NCBI GenBank assembly: GCA_039030395.1
Contig: JBCCEF010000001.1
Coordinates: forward strand, 481,315-545,314
Direction: 5' to 3'
From: Acidobacteriota bacterium
Lineage (GTDB): Bacteria > Acidobacteriota > Thermoanaerobaculia > Multivoradales > JBCCEF01
DNA: 64,000 bases
Shown piece after piece: positions 28,791 through 36,048 of this stretch. The translations under genes and the position numbers were made by a program. Numbering within the stretch: position 1 is the stretch's first letter; each line of letters opens with the position of its first letter. Under the pieces are notes generated by a model. The model was not told the DNA's origin, did not search any database, and was given only the letters and a program-made list of their open reading frames with translations.

Positions 28791-29243
28791 ATGAACGACT
28801 TTGCACCCCTGATCGCGATCCTCAGCGTGGTTCTCGGCCCCATTTGGCTGGTGCGGACCCTTCTACACAGCCGCCGCAGCCGAGAAATCGCCCGCGCCAA
28901 ACTGGACCTGCAGACCCGCCTGCTCGACAAGTTCGACTCCTCCCAAGAGATGCTCGCCTTTCTGCAAAGCGAGGCGGGCACGCGCTTCGTCGAGTCGGCG
29001 ACCCAGGAGAAAGGCAATCCCTTCGGCCGAATCCTCGGCTCGATCCAGGCCGGCCTGATTCTGCTGGTGGGCGGCATCGCCTTCTTCGTTCAGCGCCACC
29101 TGATCGCAGGTTCCTACGAGGGCTTCACCTTCCTGGGCACCCTCGGCATCGCCCTGGGGGTGGGTTTCCTGTTGTCGGCGGGAGTCGCCTACTTCCTCTC
29201 GCGGAGCTGGGGTCTCCTGGAGCCGGCGCCATCGGTAGACTGA
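28791..29243 (+). CDS. small membrane protein upstream of an ECF sigma factor
   Basis: A 150-residue protein with three hydrophobic segments: about 5-22, 85-103 and 115-137 (FLGTLGIALGVGFLLSAGVAYFL). A charged helical linker (about 26-75) lies between the first and second. It ends 4 nt before the sigma factor start, so the three genes to 30314 likely form one operon. It may be a membrane input or accessory to the sigma/anti-sigma pair; no family was recognised. Confidence 0.75.
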   Translation: MNDFAPLIAILSVVLGPIWLVRTLLHSRRSREIARAKLDLQTRLLDKFDSSQEMLAFLQSEAGTRFVESATQEKGNPFGRILGSIQAGLILLVGGIAFFVQRHLIAGSYEGFTFLGTLGIALGVGFLLSAGVAYFLSRSWGLLEPAPSVD

Positions 29244-29247
29244 ACCC

Positions 29248-29847
29248 ATGTCGGTGGTCGGTGTGAGCGATTCCAACCCCTCGCTGTTCGGGACCCCCTC
29301 GGAGGCCATTGCCGCCTTCCGAGGACGTTCTCGTTCGGCCCGCGCTCTGCTTGCCGACGAAGCCACCTTCAGCGCCTTCCACGACCGCACCGCTCGTTCG
29401 CTGTGGGCCTATCTGACCCGCGCCAGCGGCGACTCCAGCCTGGCGCAGGATGTGACCCAGGAGAGCTATCTTCGGTTGCTGCGGGCGGACTTTCAGCCGG
29501 AGAGCGAACTGCACCTGCGCCACTACCTGTTTCGCATCGCCAGCAACCTGCTGCGCGACCACCACCGCCGCCGCCGCCCGGCGGGAGAGATCGAAGGCGA
29601 GCCGGCCGTTCCCTCGGCGGCCGGCGCACGAGAGATCCGCCAGGATTTGACCGGCGCCATGGCCAAGCTGAAGCCGCGCGAGCGGCAAGTCCTGTGGCTG
29701 GCCCATGTCGAAGGGGCGCGCCACGCCGAAATCGCCGAAATCTTGAACCTTGCGCCGGCCAGCATTCGGGTGATCGCCTTCCGAGCCCGCCAGAGAATGG
29801 CGGCCCTGCTGCGCGAGGGCGGAATCACTCCGGAGACGACCCGATGA
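29248..29847 (+). CDS. ECF-type RNA polymerase sigma factor
   Basis: A 199-residue sigma-70 family protein. Region 2 is visible as AQDVTQESYLRLLRADF with the DNA-melting part ELHLRHYLFRIASNLLRDHHRRR. Region 4 follows as KLKPRERQVLWLAHVEGARHAEIAEILNLAPASIRVIAFRARQRM, a clear helix-turn-helix. ECF factors redirect RNA polymerase in response to envelope signals. The N-terminal 40 residues before region 2 are an extension rich in Ser and Arg. The stop overlaps the ATG of the next gene (ATGA), typical of translational coupling to a cognate anti-sigma factor. Confidence 0.92.
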   Translation: MSVVGVSDSNPSLFGTPSEAIAAFRGRSRSARALLADEATFSAFHDRTARSLWAYLTRASGDSSLAQDVTQESYLRLLRADFQPESELHLRHYLFRIASNLLRDHHRRRRPAGEIEGEPAVPSAAGAREIRQDLTGAMAKLKPRERQVLWLAHVEGARHAEIAEILNLAPASIRVIAFRARQRMAALLREGGITPETTR

Positions 29848-30314
29848 CCCCATCTCCTTGCCCGCAGACCGACGCCGTCGCCCGGGCAGCCCGCCACGGC
29901 CGACTGACCGCCGACCCCGTTCTGGCGGCCCACGCCCGGGCCTGCGCCCGGTGCGGCGAGCACCTGTGGCTGGACGAACTCTTCGCTGCCGACGCCCGGG
30001 CCCTACGCGCCGCGGCGCCGCCGGAAGATCCCCGGTTGATCTGGCTGCGCGCGCGCCTGAAGGGCCGCGACGAGCGCACCCACCGCGCCACCTGGGCCAT
30101 CCGGACAATCGAGAAGATCGGCATCGCCACCGGCGGCGCCGCCGCGGTGATCCTCGGCGCCAGGACCTGGCCACGGCTCGGCCTGGCCGAAACAACAGGC
30201 CTGGCCGGCGGCCTCACCCACCCTGGCGATCCGCTCGCCGTCCTGGCCCTGGCCACGGCCCTCGCCCTGGCAGCCACCGCCTTCGACTTCTACGACCGCT
30301 GGTCGAAGGCCTGA
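29844..30314 (+). CDS. putative membrane-bound anti-sigma factor
   Basis: A 156-residue protein starting at the ATGA overlap with the sigma gene. The N-terminus has an HARACARCGEHLW motif near residue 32, a zinc-finger-like His/Cys cluster of the anti-sigma ZAS type. Two hydrophobic segments follow (about 92-105 and 130-148). It is therefore predicted to hold the upstream ECF factor at the inner membrane until a signal is received. The assignment rests on the motif and on the coupled gene order. Confidence 0.75.
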   Translation: MTPSPCPQTDAVARAARHGRLTADPVLAAHARACARCGEHLWLDELFAADARALRAAAPPEDPRLIWLRARLKGRDERTHRATWAIRTIEKIGIATGGAAAVILGARTWPRLGLAETTGLAGGLTHPGDPLAVLALATALALAATAFDFYDRWSKA

Positions 30315-30375
30315 GCGACGCCTGAGCGACCGCTTCGGAGCAAAGTCCTCAGTTGGACCTCCGCTGCGGGTTGAT

Positions 30376-30606
30376 TCATTTCATTCGCCTCCGGGAGCGG
30401 ATCTGCTCCTTCTCCCAGGCGTGGCGGTGTCGCCAAAGCTCCTCCACCGAGGGGAATTTGCGCACACCCGGCTCGAACCTCCAGGGCCGCAGAGCGTAGG
30501 CCAGCTCGCTCAGCTCACAGGCAATGCGCAGATTGTCCGGGTCGAGGGGCGGCAGCGGCTCGACTTCCGGCATCTCGGCGACGGAGCGAAACTTCTTGAC
30601 CGGCAT
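30376..30606 (-). CDS. small hypothetical protein downstream of the RiPP genes
   Basis: A 76-residue soluble, charged protein beginning MPVKKFRSVAEMPEVEPLPP and ending KEQIRSRRRMK. No domain is assigned. It is the last of several short leftward genes that follow the kinase-HopA1 gene, and its ATG overlaps a TGA in another frame (TGATG), as if coupled to the preceding gene. A role in the graspetide locus is possible but not shown. Confidence 0.6.
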   Translation of the reverse strand: MPVKKFRSVAEMPEVEPLPPLDPDNLRIACELSELAYALRPWRFEPGVRKFPSVEELWRHRHAWEKEQIRSRRRMK

Positions 30607-30832
30607 CACGGCGCCTCTTCGAGGCCGAACGCTTCTCGAATGCGCGCCGCGTCGGCCCGGGCTCCGAGCTGTCCTGATCGTTCTCTTCTTCGGCCTCCAC
30701 CAAGACGGCGGCGGCCATCTGGCGGGTTAGAAACTCAATGTCCTGCGGTCGGATGGGGACGCCCATCAAGGCCCCCACCTCCAAGGTAGCGAAGAGCAGG
30801 ATCTTCGCCAGTCGGCTGCGAATTCGTCTCAT
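30515..30832 (-). CDS. small hypothetical membrane-anchored protein, possibly frameshifted at the 3' end
   Basis: The start MRRIRSRLAKILLFATLEVGAL has a strong GGAGG site. The first 60 residues include one hydrophobic segment and a GVPIRPQDIEFLTRQM stretch. In the annotated frame it runs on as an arginine-rich tail and overlaps the next gene by 92 nt. In another frame the 3' part reads ARADAARIREAFGLEEAP and stops exactly at the TGATG junction with the next gene, which looks more native. A single-base indel near 30660-30680 would explain both. Confidence 0.45.
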   Translation of the reverse strand: MRRIRSRLAKILLFATLEVGALMGVPIRPQDIEFLTRQMAAAVLVEAEEENDQDSSEPGPTRRAFEKRSASKRRRDAGQEVSLRRRDAGSRAAAAPRPGQSAHCL

Positions 30833-31088
30833 GATTCCTCCAAGTCCGTTGGTTCGGTGTCGTCGCGCAAGAGACACCGAGGACTGGAGGTCCCCGCCGC
30901 AGCAGGCTGGGGAGAGCGGGGGCCGATGGCAAAACCTCGGCCCCGTCGGGCGAGTTCAGGAACTCAGAGGGTGGTGCGTTGACCTCGACCGCCTCGACCG
31001 CCGAACCGAGGCCGAACGGCAAGGCGAACCCCGCCGATGCGACGAGCAGCAGCGCGAGGAAGCAGACGATGACGGTCGGACGGCGCAT
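30735..31088 (-). CDS. tentative small exported protein
   Basis: A 117-residue reading frame starting MRRPTVIVCFLALLLVASAG, a plausible signal peptide followed by PFGLGSAVEAVEV. It begins 52 nt after the kinase-HopA1 gene on the same strand. The C-terminal third overlaps the next gene by 98 nt and has biased composition, so the true end may be earlier or the frame may be disrupted. No ribosome site is clear. Low confidence. Confidence 0.35.
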   Translation of the reverse strand: MRRPTVIVCFLALLLVASAGFALPFGLGSAVEAVEVNAPPSEFLNSPDGAEVLPSAPALPSLLRRGPPVLGVSCATTPNQRTWRNHETNSQPTGEDPALRYLGGGGLDGRPHPTAGH

Positions 31089-31139
31089 CGATCCGAACAA
31101 CCTAGAACCAATGGCCAGCATTCCGGAGAGGTCGAATCG

Positions 31140-33278
31140 TCAGGGCGGCCAGGGGTCCGCGTCGTTCAGGTTCTCGAGCAGAGAGATCGCTTGGTCCACT
31201 AGCCGCCTCGGGAGGCTACCGGCGGCGGGGGCGATGGTGGACTGAGGATCTTGCGCGCGCATTTCTTCCAAAGCGGCCTGCAGCAGGCGGGCCGCGGCGC
31301 ACACCCGGCAGCGGCGATCGAAGCTGGCGGCATCGAAGGCGACGGCAGGAGACGTGTGGTAGGCCGCCCAATAGGCTCGGGCCGCAGCGCGGAGTTCAAG
31401 CCGGTGCCCTGGCCGTCGAACCGCTTCGGCGATCCAATCTTGTAGCCCACTGCCGACATCCCATGCCGCGTCGCCCACATCCGCGAGCTCCCAGTCCACC
31501 AGGTAAAGACGACCGGACCTCTCCAGCAGGGCGTTCTGCCACTTGAGGTCGCCGTGGGTGAAGCAGTCGAACCGCCAATCGGCAACGGCCGCATCGAGAA
31601 TTGAAGCGAGAAGAGGGTGTTTACCGATTTCCTCCACCAGTCGCTTCTGTCCGGACGACAGCCAATCGAGGAGAGGGCCTCCCCGGTGAGCGGTGAAGAT
31701 ACCCGGCACCTGGCGCGGGAACAGTCCGGGATCGAGGCGGGTCGACGGATCGACCTGGCCGTGGAGGAGAGCCAGTGCCCGCCCCAAGGCGGCGGCTGAG
31801 GTCCTCGCTGCACGGGCGCCGGACCGTTGCCGCTCGACGAGCGTCGCACCGTCTTCCACCAGATCCAGCAACAGAATCCCGGACGCACGGTCGAAGCCGT
31901 GAAACCGGGGCAGGAGATCGCCCAGCGCCGCGCAGGCGGGGTCCCGGCTCGCCAGGCGATAGACGGCGGCTTCCCGCTCCATCATTCGCCGACTCTCTTC
32001 GCCCATCACTCGCAGCTTCTTGAGGAAGAAACCGTAGGACACCGCCGCGTCACCGTCGACCTCAGATACCGCCCGCAGCGCCACGTTCGAGTTGCGCCGG
32101 GTCACGTCGGTGGCCTGCCAACGGACTCCCGCGGGCAACCAGCCGCGCTCGGTGCAAAGGGCGATGGACTGCTCGACCGCTGCGGTGGGAGCCCCCGGCG
32201 GTGCAGCCGATGATGGGGCGAGCGCCCGACCGTCTATCCTTCCCCGATGGGGCTGCGCGAGATCGAGGTGCGCCGCGCGGAACCGCTCGGCCACCGCCTG
32301 CAGACGGTGGGTGACGTCTTGGTGTCCCGAGAGCCAAGCCTCCACCACCCCCTCGGCCAGGAGGCGGCAGCGGTGCATACCGAAACTTTCGCCATTGCCG
32401 GGACTCTGCGCCAAACCGATACCCGGAGCGAGAGGCGCGGTGAACAGCGGCACCGCCGGCCCGAGGGTTTGTCCCGAGAGCCAATCGGCCACTCGCCGGG
32501 CTAGAGCGTGGTGCCGGCGAGGCAGGTACAAAACGGTGGCGTCTAGGCGATGACGTTCGCCCGGCACCAGCATGCTCTTCAAGGTGAACGGAACCTGGCG
32601 CCGATTGAGTTCACCGGTGAGCACAGCGTAGAGGTCCGGCAAGGCCGCACCGGCGGTAGCCAGGTAGAGACGCAGTGCCGGCGAACGGTCTCCCGGTTCG
32701 GGCAGCGCTTCCCCAAAGACGGTGTAGACCCCAGCTTGCAGCGTCAATGAATCGACCGCCAGGCGCAAGGTGGCGGCGGCTCCGCCGAAGGGCCGCAAAT
32801 CCTCGCTGAAGGTCAGAGCGTAGTCGCCGAACCGAGCACTGCGTCGGAGGTCGCCCCTTGCGGCGACGATCTCACCGGACGACCGGACCGACTCGATGCG
32901 CCAGCCGGCAAGCCAGCGTTCGCGGCCCTGATTGGCCTCTCGCAAGCGACTGGCGAGTTCTTCGGGCCCCAGCGCGGCGTCTTCGCGGTTCGGTTCCGCG
33001 AACACCGAGGCGCCGGTTCCTAGGCCCCCGGCCACGGACTCCGCGGCTCCGGGGAGCGGGCGGGCAAAGGCGGCGCTGTAGAGCCGATCTCGCAACGCCT
33101 CCTCCAGCCGACCCCGCATCGCCGGGGAAACCGGCTCCCGCGGCCCTGCGGCCGCCGCCGGAACCGCCGACGGAAAGTCGAAGGCCGTCGGGGAGCGAAG
33201 GTGGATCGCTGCCAGGACCCGGCGCAGCCCCGGAGGCGCTTCGACCGCCTCCGATGCGAGGGGAACGGACCGGGTCAT
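31140..33278 (-). CDS. fused HopA1-like lyase and APH-like kinase, predicted RiPP dehydratase
   Basis: A 712-residue protein with two recognisable parts. Residues about 60-350 match the HopA1 effector family (YAVLTGELNRRQVPFTLKS, LDATVLYLPRRHH, FTAPLAPGIGLAQSPGNGESFGMHR). Residues about 385-700 are an aminoglycoside-phosphotransferase-type kinase with a phosphate-binding/lysine strand (SYGFFLKKLRV), catalytic HGDLKWQN at 575-582 and metal-binding VDWE at about 594-597. In class V lanthipeptide pathways a separate kinase (LxmK) phosphorylates Ser/Thr and a HopA1-family protein (LxmY) eliminates the phosphate. Here both would act as one chain, presumably on the neighbouring Thr-rich precursor. 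Its ATG overlaps the ATP-grasp stop by 4 nt (ATGA), indicating tight coupling. Confidence 0.85.
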   Translation of the reverse strand: MTRSVPLASEAVEAPPGLRRVLAAIHLRSPTAFDFPSAVPAAAAGPREPVSPAMRGRLEEALRDRLYSAAFARPLPGAAESVAGGLGTGASVFAEPNREDAALGPEELASRLREANQGRERWLAGWRIESVRSSGEIVAARGDLRRSARFGDYALTFSEDLRPFGGAAATLRLAVDSLTLQAGVYTVFGEALPEPGDRSPALRLYLATAGAALPDLYAVLTGELNRRQVPFTLKSMLVPGERHRLDATVLYLPRRHHALARRVADWLSGQTLGPAVPLFTAPLAPGIGLAQSPGNGESFGMHRCRLLAEGVVEAWLSGHQDVTHRLQAVAERFRAAHLDLAQPHRGRIDGRALAPSSAAPPGAPTAAVEQSIALCTERGWLPAGVRWQATDVTRRNSNVALRAVSEVDGDAAVSYGFFLKKLRVMGEESRRMMEREAAVYRLASRDPACAALGDLLPRFHGFDRASGILLLDLVEDGATLVERQRSGARAARTSAAALGRALALLHGQVDPSTRLDPGLFPRQVPGIFTAHRGGPLLDWLSSGQKRLVEEIGKHPLLASILDAAVADWRFDCFTHGDLKWQNALLERSGRLYLVDWELADVGDAAWDVGSGLQDWIAEAVRRPGHRLELRAAARAYWAAYHTSPAVAFDAASFDRRCRVCAAARLLQAALEEMRAQDPQSTIAPAAGSLPRRLVDQAISLLENLNDADPWPP

Positions 33279-34192
33279 CCACCGGCGAGGAAGTCGGCCA
33301 TGGCGCCGGTGAGGCAGCCTTCGCCGGCGGCGTCAAAGGCGGCAAACATCGGTCCGTTGTTGATCTCCAGAAAAAGCAACTCCCCACTGTCCGCGTCGGC
33401 CTTGAAATCCGCCGCGCCGAAGTTGAGACCGAGGCGCTCCATCAATGCACCCAGGCGCTCCAACAGGCTGTCAGGCAGAGTGTCGAGTCCCACCGGCAGC
33501 ACCTTGCAATCGGCCGTGGAGCGGTAGTCCAGGGCATCGGCCTGCAGGTGAAAGGCGAAAAAGCCGCCGGCGATACCGTAGACCCTGACCTCGGGCGGGA
33601 CCAATCGCTGCTGGATGATCGAAGGCGAGGCCAGCGCCCCATCGCGGTGGCTCGCGGCCGGCAAGACGTCTTCCAGCGGTCGGGTGAAGTCGCCACCGTT
33701 GACCGGTTTGACGACCAAGGGCGCCTCCTTCACCCGTTCCAAGAGCAGCTCCCGATCGTTACTCACCAGGGTCCGCGGAGTCGCCAAACCCAACCGCCGG
33801 GCCAGGTCGAGCACCTGGAGTTTGTTGGTCACTCGCTGGAAACTCTCGCGATTGAGCAACCGCACCTCCGGATGCGCCAACAGCCAGCCACCCAGGGCGG
33901 TGAACCACGCCATCGCCCGATAACCCGGCTCGGGTCGGCGCTCGGCCAGGCTGGTGAAAACATCGTGACGCACAAAGACCGCCCGAGGCCTACACGGCTG
34001 GCCGTCGACCCACAACTCATCGCTCGACAGATCCCAGCTCACCCGAGGATGGCTGCGGGCACCCACCAGCAACGATTGGCAGGACAACCGACGATCCTGT
34101 AGACGAGCCAGGAGGGTCGCCAGGTTCGGATCGGCATCCCCTCCCGCCAGCAGAATCTCCGCGTTGGGCTCCGGGTCGGTCCTCGGCGGCAT
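33275..34192 (-). CDS. ATP-grasp ligase, predicted graspetide macrocyclase
   Basis: A 305-residue ATP-grasp protein of the RimK/MvdD-like type. Visible elements are NRESFQRVTNKLQVLDLARRLG, the ATP-binding lysine in LVVKPVNGGDF, the IIQQRLVPPEVRVYGIAG strand and a metal-site end NFGAADFK..LLFLEINNGP with the ExN signature. Graspetide macrocyclases activate Glu/Asp side chains as acyl phosphates and join them to Thr/Ser or Lys to give lactones or lactams. The gene starts 2 nt after the precursor stop and overlaps the kinase-HopA1 gene, so its substrate is almost surely the repeat-rich precursor. RimK-type glutamate ligase is an alternative but the context argues against it. Confidence 0.88.
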   Translation of the reverse strand: MPPRTDPEPNAEILLAGGDADPNLATLLARLQDRRLSCQSLLVGARSHPRVSWDLSSDELWVDGQPCRPRAVFVRHDVFTSLAERRPEPGYRAMAWFTALGGWLLAHPEVRLLNRESFQRVTNKLQVLDLARRLGLATPRTLVSNDRELLLERVKEAPLVVKPVNGGDFTRPLEDVLPAASHRDGALASPSIIQQRLVPPEVRVYGIAGGFFAFHLQADALDYRSTADCKVLPVGLDTLPDSLLERLGALMERLGLNFGAADFKADADSGELLFLEINNGPMFAAFDAAGEGCLTGAMADFLAGG

Positions 34193-34194
34193 GA

Positions 34195-35199
34195 TCAGAA
34201 ACCGCCGAAGGGATTGCCGCCGCCCGGCCCTCCACCCGGTCCCTCTTCGCCCACCACGGTGGTGGTGGGGCCGCCCCTCTCCTCGCCCACGGCGGCGGTG
34301 GTGGACCCTTGCTCTTCACCCACGGCGGTCGTGGTTTGATGTTCCTCACCCACCACGGTCGTCGTGGCACCACCCACCGCGGGAGCAGGGCCCTGCTCTT
34401 CGCCCACGGCGGTGGTGGTGGGACCGTGTTCCTCACCCACCGCGGTCGTGGTGACGTGCTCCTCGCCGTAGACGGTAGTGGTCACTCCGCCGACATCCTG
34501 AGCCGGACCCTGTTCCTCGCCCACCGGCGTGGTCGTCGGACCCTGCTCCTCACCGACGGCGGTCGTCGTCGGGTTTTCTTCGCCGACGAGGGTGGTGGTC
34601 GGACCTTGCTCCTCACCGATCGCGGTGGTGGTCGGGTTTTCTTCACCAATCGCGGTCGTGGTCGGGTCTTCTTCACCGATCGCGGTGGTGGTCGGGTCTT
34701 CTTCACCAATCGCGGTGGTGGTCGGGTTTTCTTCACCAATCGCGGTCGTGGTCGGACCCTGCTCCTCACCAACGGCAGTGGTCGTCGGGCCCTCTTCGCC
34801 AAGAGCGGTCGTGGTCGGCCCTTGCTCTTCGCCAACGGCGGTGGTCGTTGGGTCCTCTTCGCCAACGACGGTCGTCGTCGGACCCTGCTCCTCACCAACG
34901 GCGGTCGTGGTCGGACCTTGCTCCTCACCGACAGCGGTCGTGGTGAATTGATGCTCTTCACCGACCACCGTGGTGGTCGCGGCGAAGGTGCCGGACGGCG
35001 GGCTGTGCTCTCCCACCACGGTGGTCGTCCCCTCGTCCTGGGACGCTGCCATCACCCGCTCCAGGTCTGCGGTCGGCTGAGCCTCCTCTCCAACCAGCGT
35101 GGTGATCTGGTGCTCCTCGCCGATGGCGAGGGTGGTGATCGGCGCGTTCTCCTCTCCGACGATCGTCGTGGCGGGCGGTTTCGACTTCTTTTCAGCCAT
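34195..35199 (-). CDS. multicore graspetide precursor with 26 TTTxxGEE-type repeats
   Basis: A 334-residue precursor with AGGAGG 4 nt before the ATG. Twenty-six cores were counted, starting at residues 11, 22, 33, 58, 75, then almost continuously from 86 to about 319. The common form is TTTAVGEEQGP or TTTAIGEEDP, spaced every 10-11 residues. It fits TTxxxxEE, the core motif of plesiocin-type graspetides, in which two Thr-Glu esters make a bicyclic hairpin. One core is degenerate (TTTVVGEH). A helix-like non-core segment ADLERVMAASQDE (45-57) separates three early cores from the rest and may serve as the recognition element. The tail is GPGGGPGGGNPFGGF. There is no cysteine. Plesiocin has four cores, so this is unusually long. 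Confidence 0.9.
   Translation of the reverse strand: MAEKKSKPPATTIVGEENAPITTLAIGEEHQITTLVGEEAQPTADLERVMAASQDEGTTTVVGEHSPPSGTFAATTTVVGEEHQFTTTAVGEEQGPTTTAVGEEQGPTTTVVGEEDPTTTAVGEEQGPTTTALGEEGPTTTAVGEEQGPTTTAIGEENPTTTAIGEEDPTTTAIGEEDPTTTAIGEENPTTTAIGEEQGPTTTLVGEENPTTTAVGEEQGPTTTPVGEEQGPAQDVGGVTTTVYGEEHVTTTAVGEEHGPTTTAVGEEQGPAPAVGGATTTVVGEEHQTTTAVGEEQGSTTAAVGEERGGPTTTVVGEEGPGGGPGGGNPFGGF
34238..35170 (-). repeat. 30/33-bp coding repeats of the precursor
   Basis: Tandem coding units, mostly 30 or 33 bp, encode TTTxxGEE(N/D/QG)P. The unit edge changes between a two-residue spacer (NP, DP) and a three-residue spacer (QGP), all in frame. Synonymous differences between units (for example GAG/GAA and ACC/ACG choices) show they are not all recent copies, while some adjacent units are nearly identical. 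Confidence 0.9.
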
Positions 35200-35550
35200 G
35201 ATGCCTCCTGTGGCAAGTCCCTGCGGTCAGGGAGAGTGAAGATCTCAGTTGCTTCCATCTCTGCCGCGAGCCGGTAGCGAGAGAGCACTCACCCAAACGG
35301 GCCTCCCGTTCACCTCTCCACGAAACGGTCACAACCACGGGAACCGGGAAAGCACCCACAACTCACTCCACATTTTTAACAAAAGAAACACCGCATACTA
35401 CACGAAAAGTAAATGCATAAAATAGAATAAGAAAACACATACCCGTGTCCGTGACAGATCAATATCCCTCCCCGCCGCCGCCGCGTGATCCCCACGCCCA
35501 CTGGGGAATGGCCCTTGCGCCCAGTCGGCAGCAGCAGCTAGGCTTGCATC
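35200..35550. other. AT-rich intergenic region of 351 bp upstream of the RiPP and Cus operons
   Basis: No gene is seen. The part from about 35360 to 35440 is strikingly AT-rich for this genome (runs such as TTTTTAAC and AAAATAGAATAAGAAAA). It separates two divergent operons, so it should hold both promoters, but no confident -35/-10 pair was assigned. Confidence 0.6.
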
Positions 35551-35979
35551 ATGAAGTCGCGTCGCCTATGGGTCGCCTTGAGCCTGTTCGCTCTGACGGT
35601 AGTCGGAAATCCGGTACTGTGCGGAGCTTGCGGGCCGGACCATTGCGCGCTGCTGGAAGTGGCCGACAAGGGACGGGACGACGCCCACTGCCCGACACAG
35701 GACGCCATGGCGGAGACTGCGCGCGCCGCCACTCCGTCCTCCGACCCTCAGTCCACGGGAACCTTCGGTACCCCCGCGACGACCACCTGCTGTGCCGCGA
35801 CCCTCGTTCCCGAAGCGAAGCCAACGGCTGTTCCCACAATGCCGATCTCTCTGGACGGAGTGGCCGCCGTACCCGCCTTTGTGCCCTCCCCCTCGTTCTC
35901 GGAGGAGGTACCCAGGGGTCGAACGGAGCGACTCAGGCCAGGCCCCCTCTACACGCTGAACAGCTCTCTGCTCCTTTGA
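35551..35979 (+). CDS. exported cysteine-containing protein leading a Cus-type operon
   Basis: A 142-residue protein with signal peptide MKSRRLWVALSLFALTVVG. The mature part contains CGACGPDHC, AHC and a TTCC segment that could bind soft metals, then a Pro/Ser-rich low-complexity tail. It precedes the TolC, adaptor and RND genes by 69 nt in the same direction, so a periplasmic copper-binding or regulatory role is likely. No family was recognised. Confidence 0.65.
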   Translation: MKSRRLWVALSLFALTVVGNPVLCGACGPDHCALLEVADKGRDDAHCPTQDAMAETARAATPSSDPQSTGTFGTPATTTCCAATLVPEAKPTAVPTMPISLDGVAAVPAFVPSPSFSEEVPRGRTERLRPGPLYTLNSSLLL

Positions 35980-36048
35980 TTCCCCCTTCGGTGTAGTGCG
36001 TTTCGCGCCCCATGCGGCGCGCGATGAACCGTACCCGAAAGGAGAATC

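Noticed and set aside
31140-33278. A type III effector or antibiotic-resistance kinase
   Set aside because: HopA1 and APH similarity could suggest these, but there is no secretion system and the gene overlaps a graspetide-type ATP-grasp gene beside a Thr/Glu-repeat precursor.
34309-35277. Plus-strand frame antisense to the precursor
   Set aside because: It mirrors the precursor repeats, has no start signal and would encode a GRGR-type low-complexity chain.
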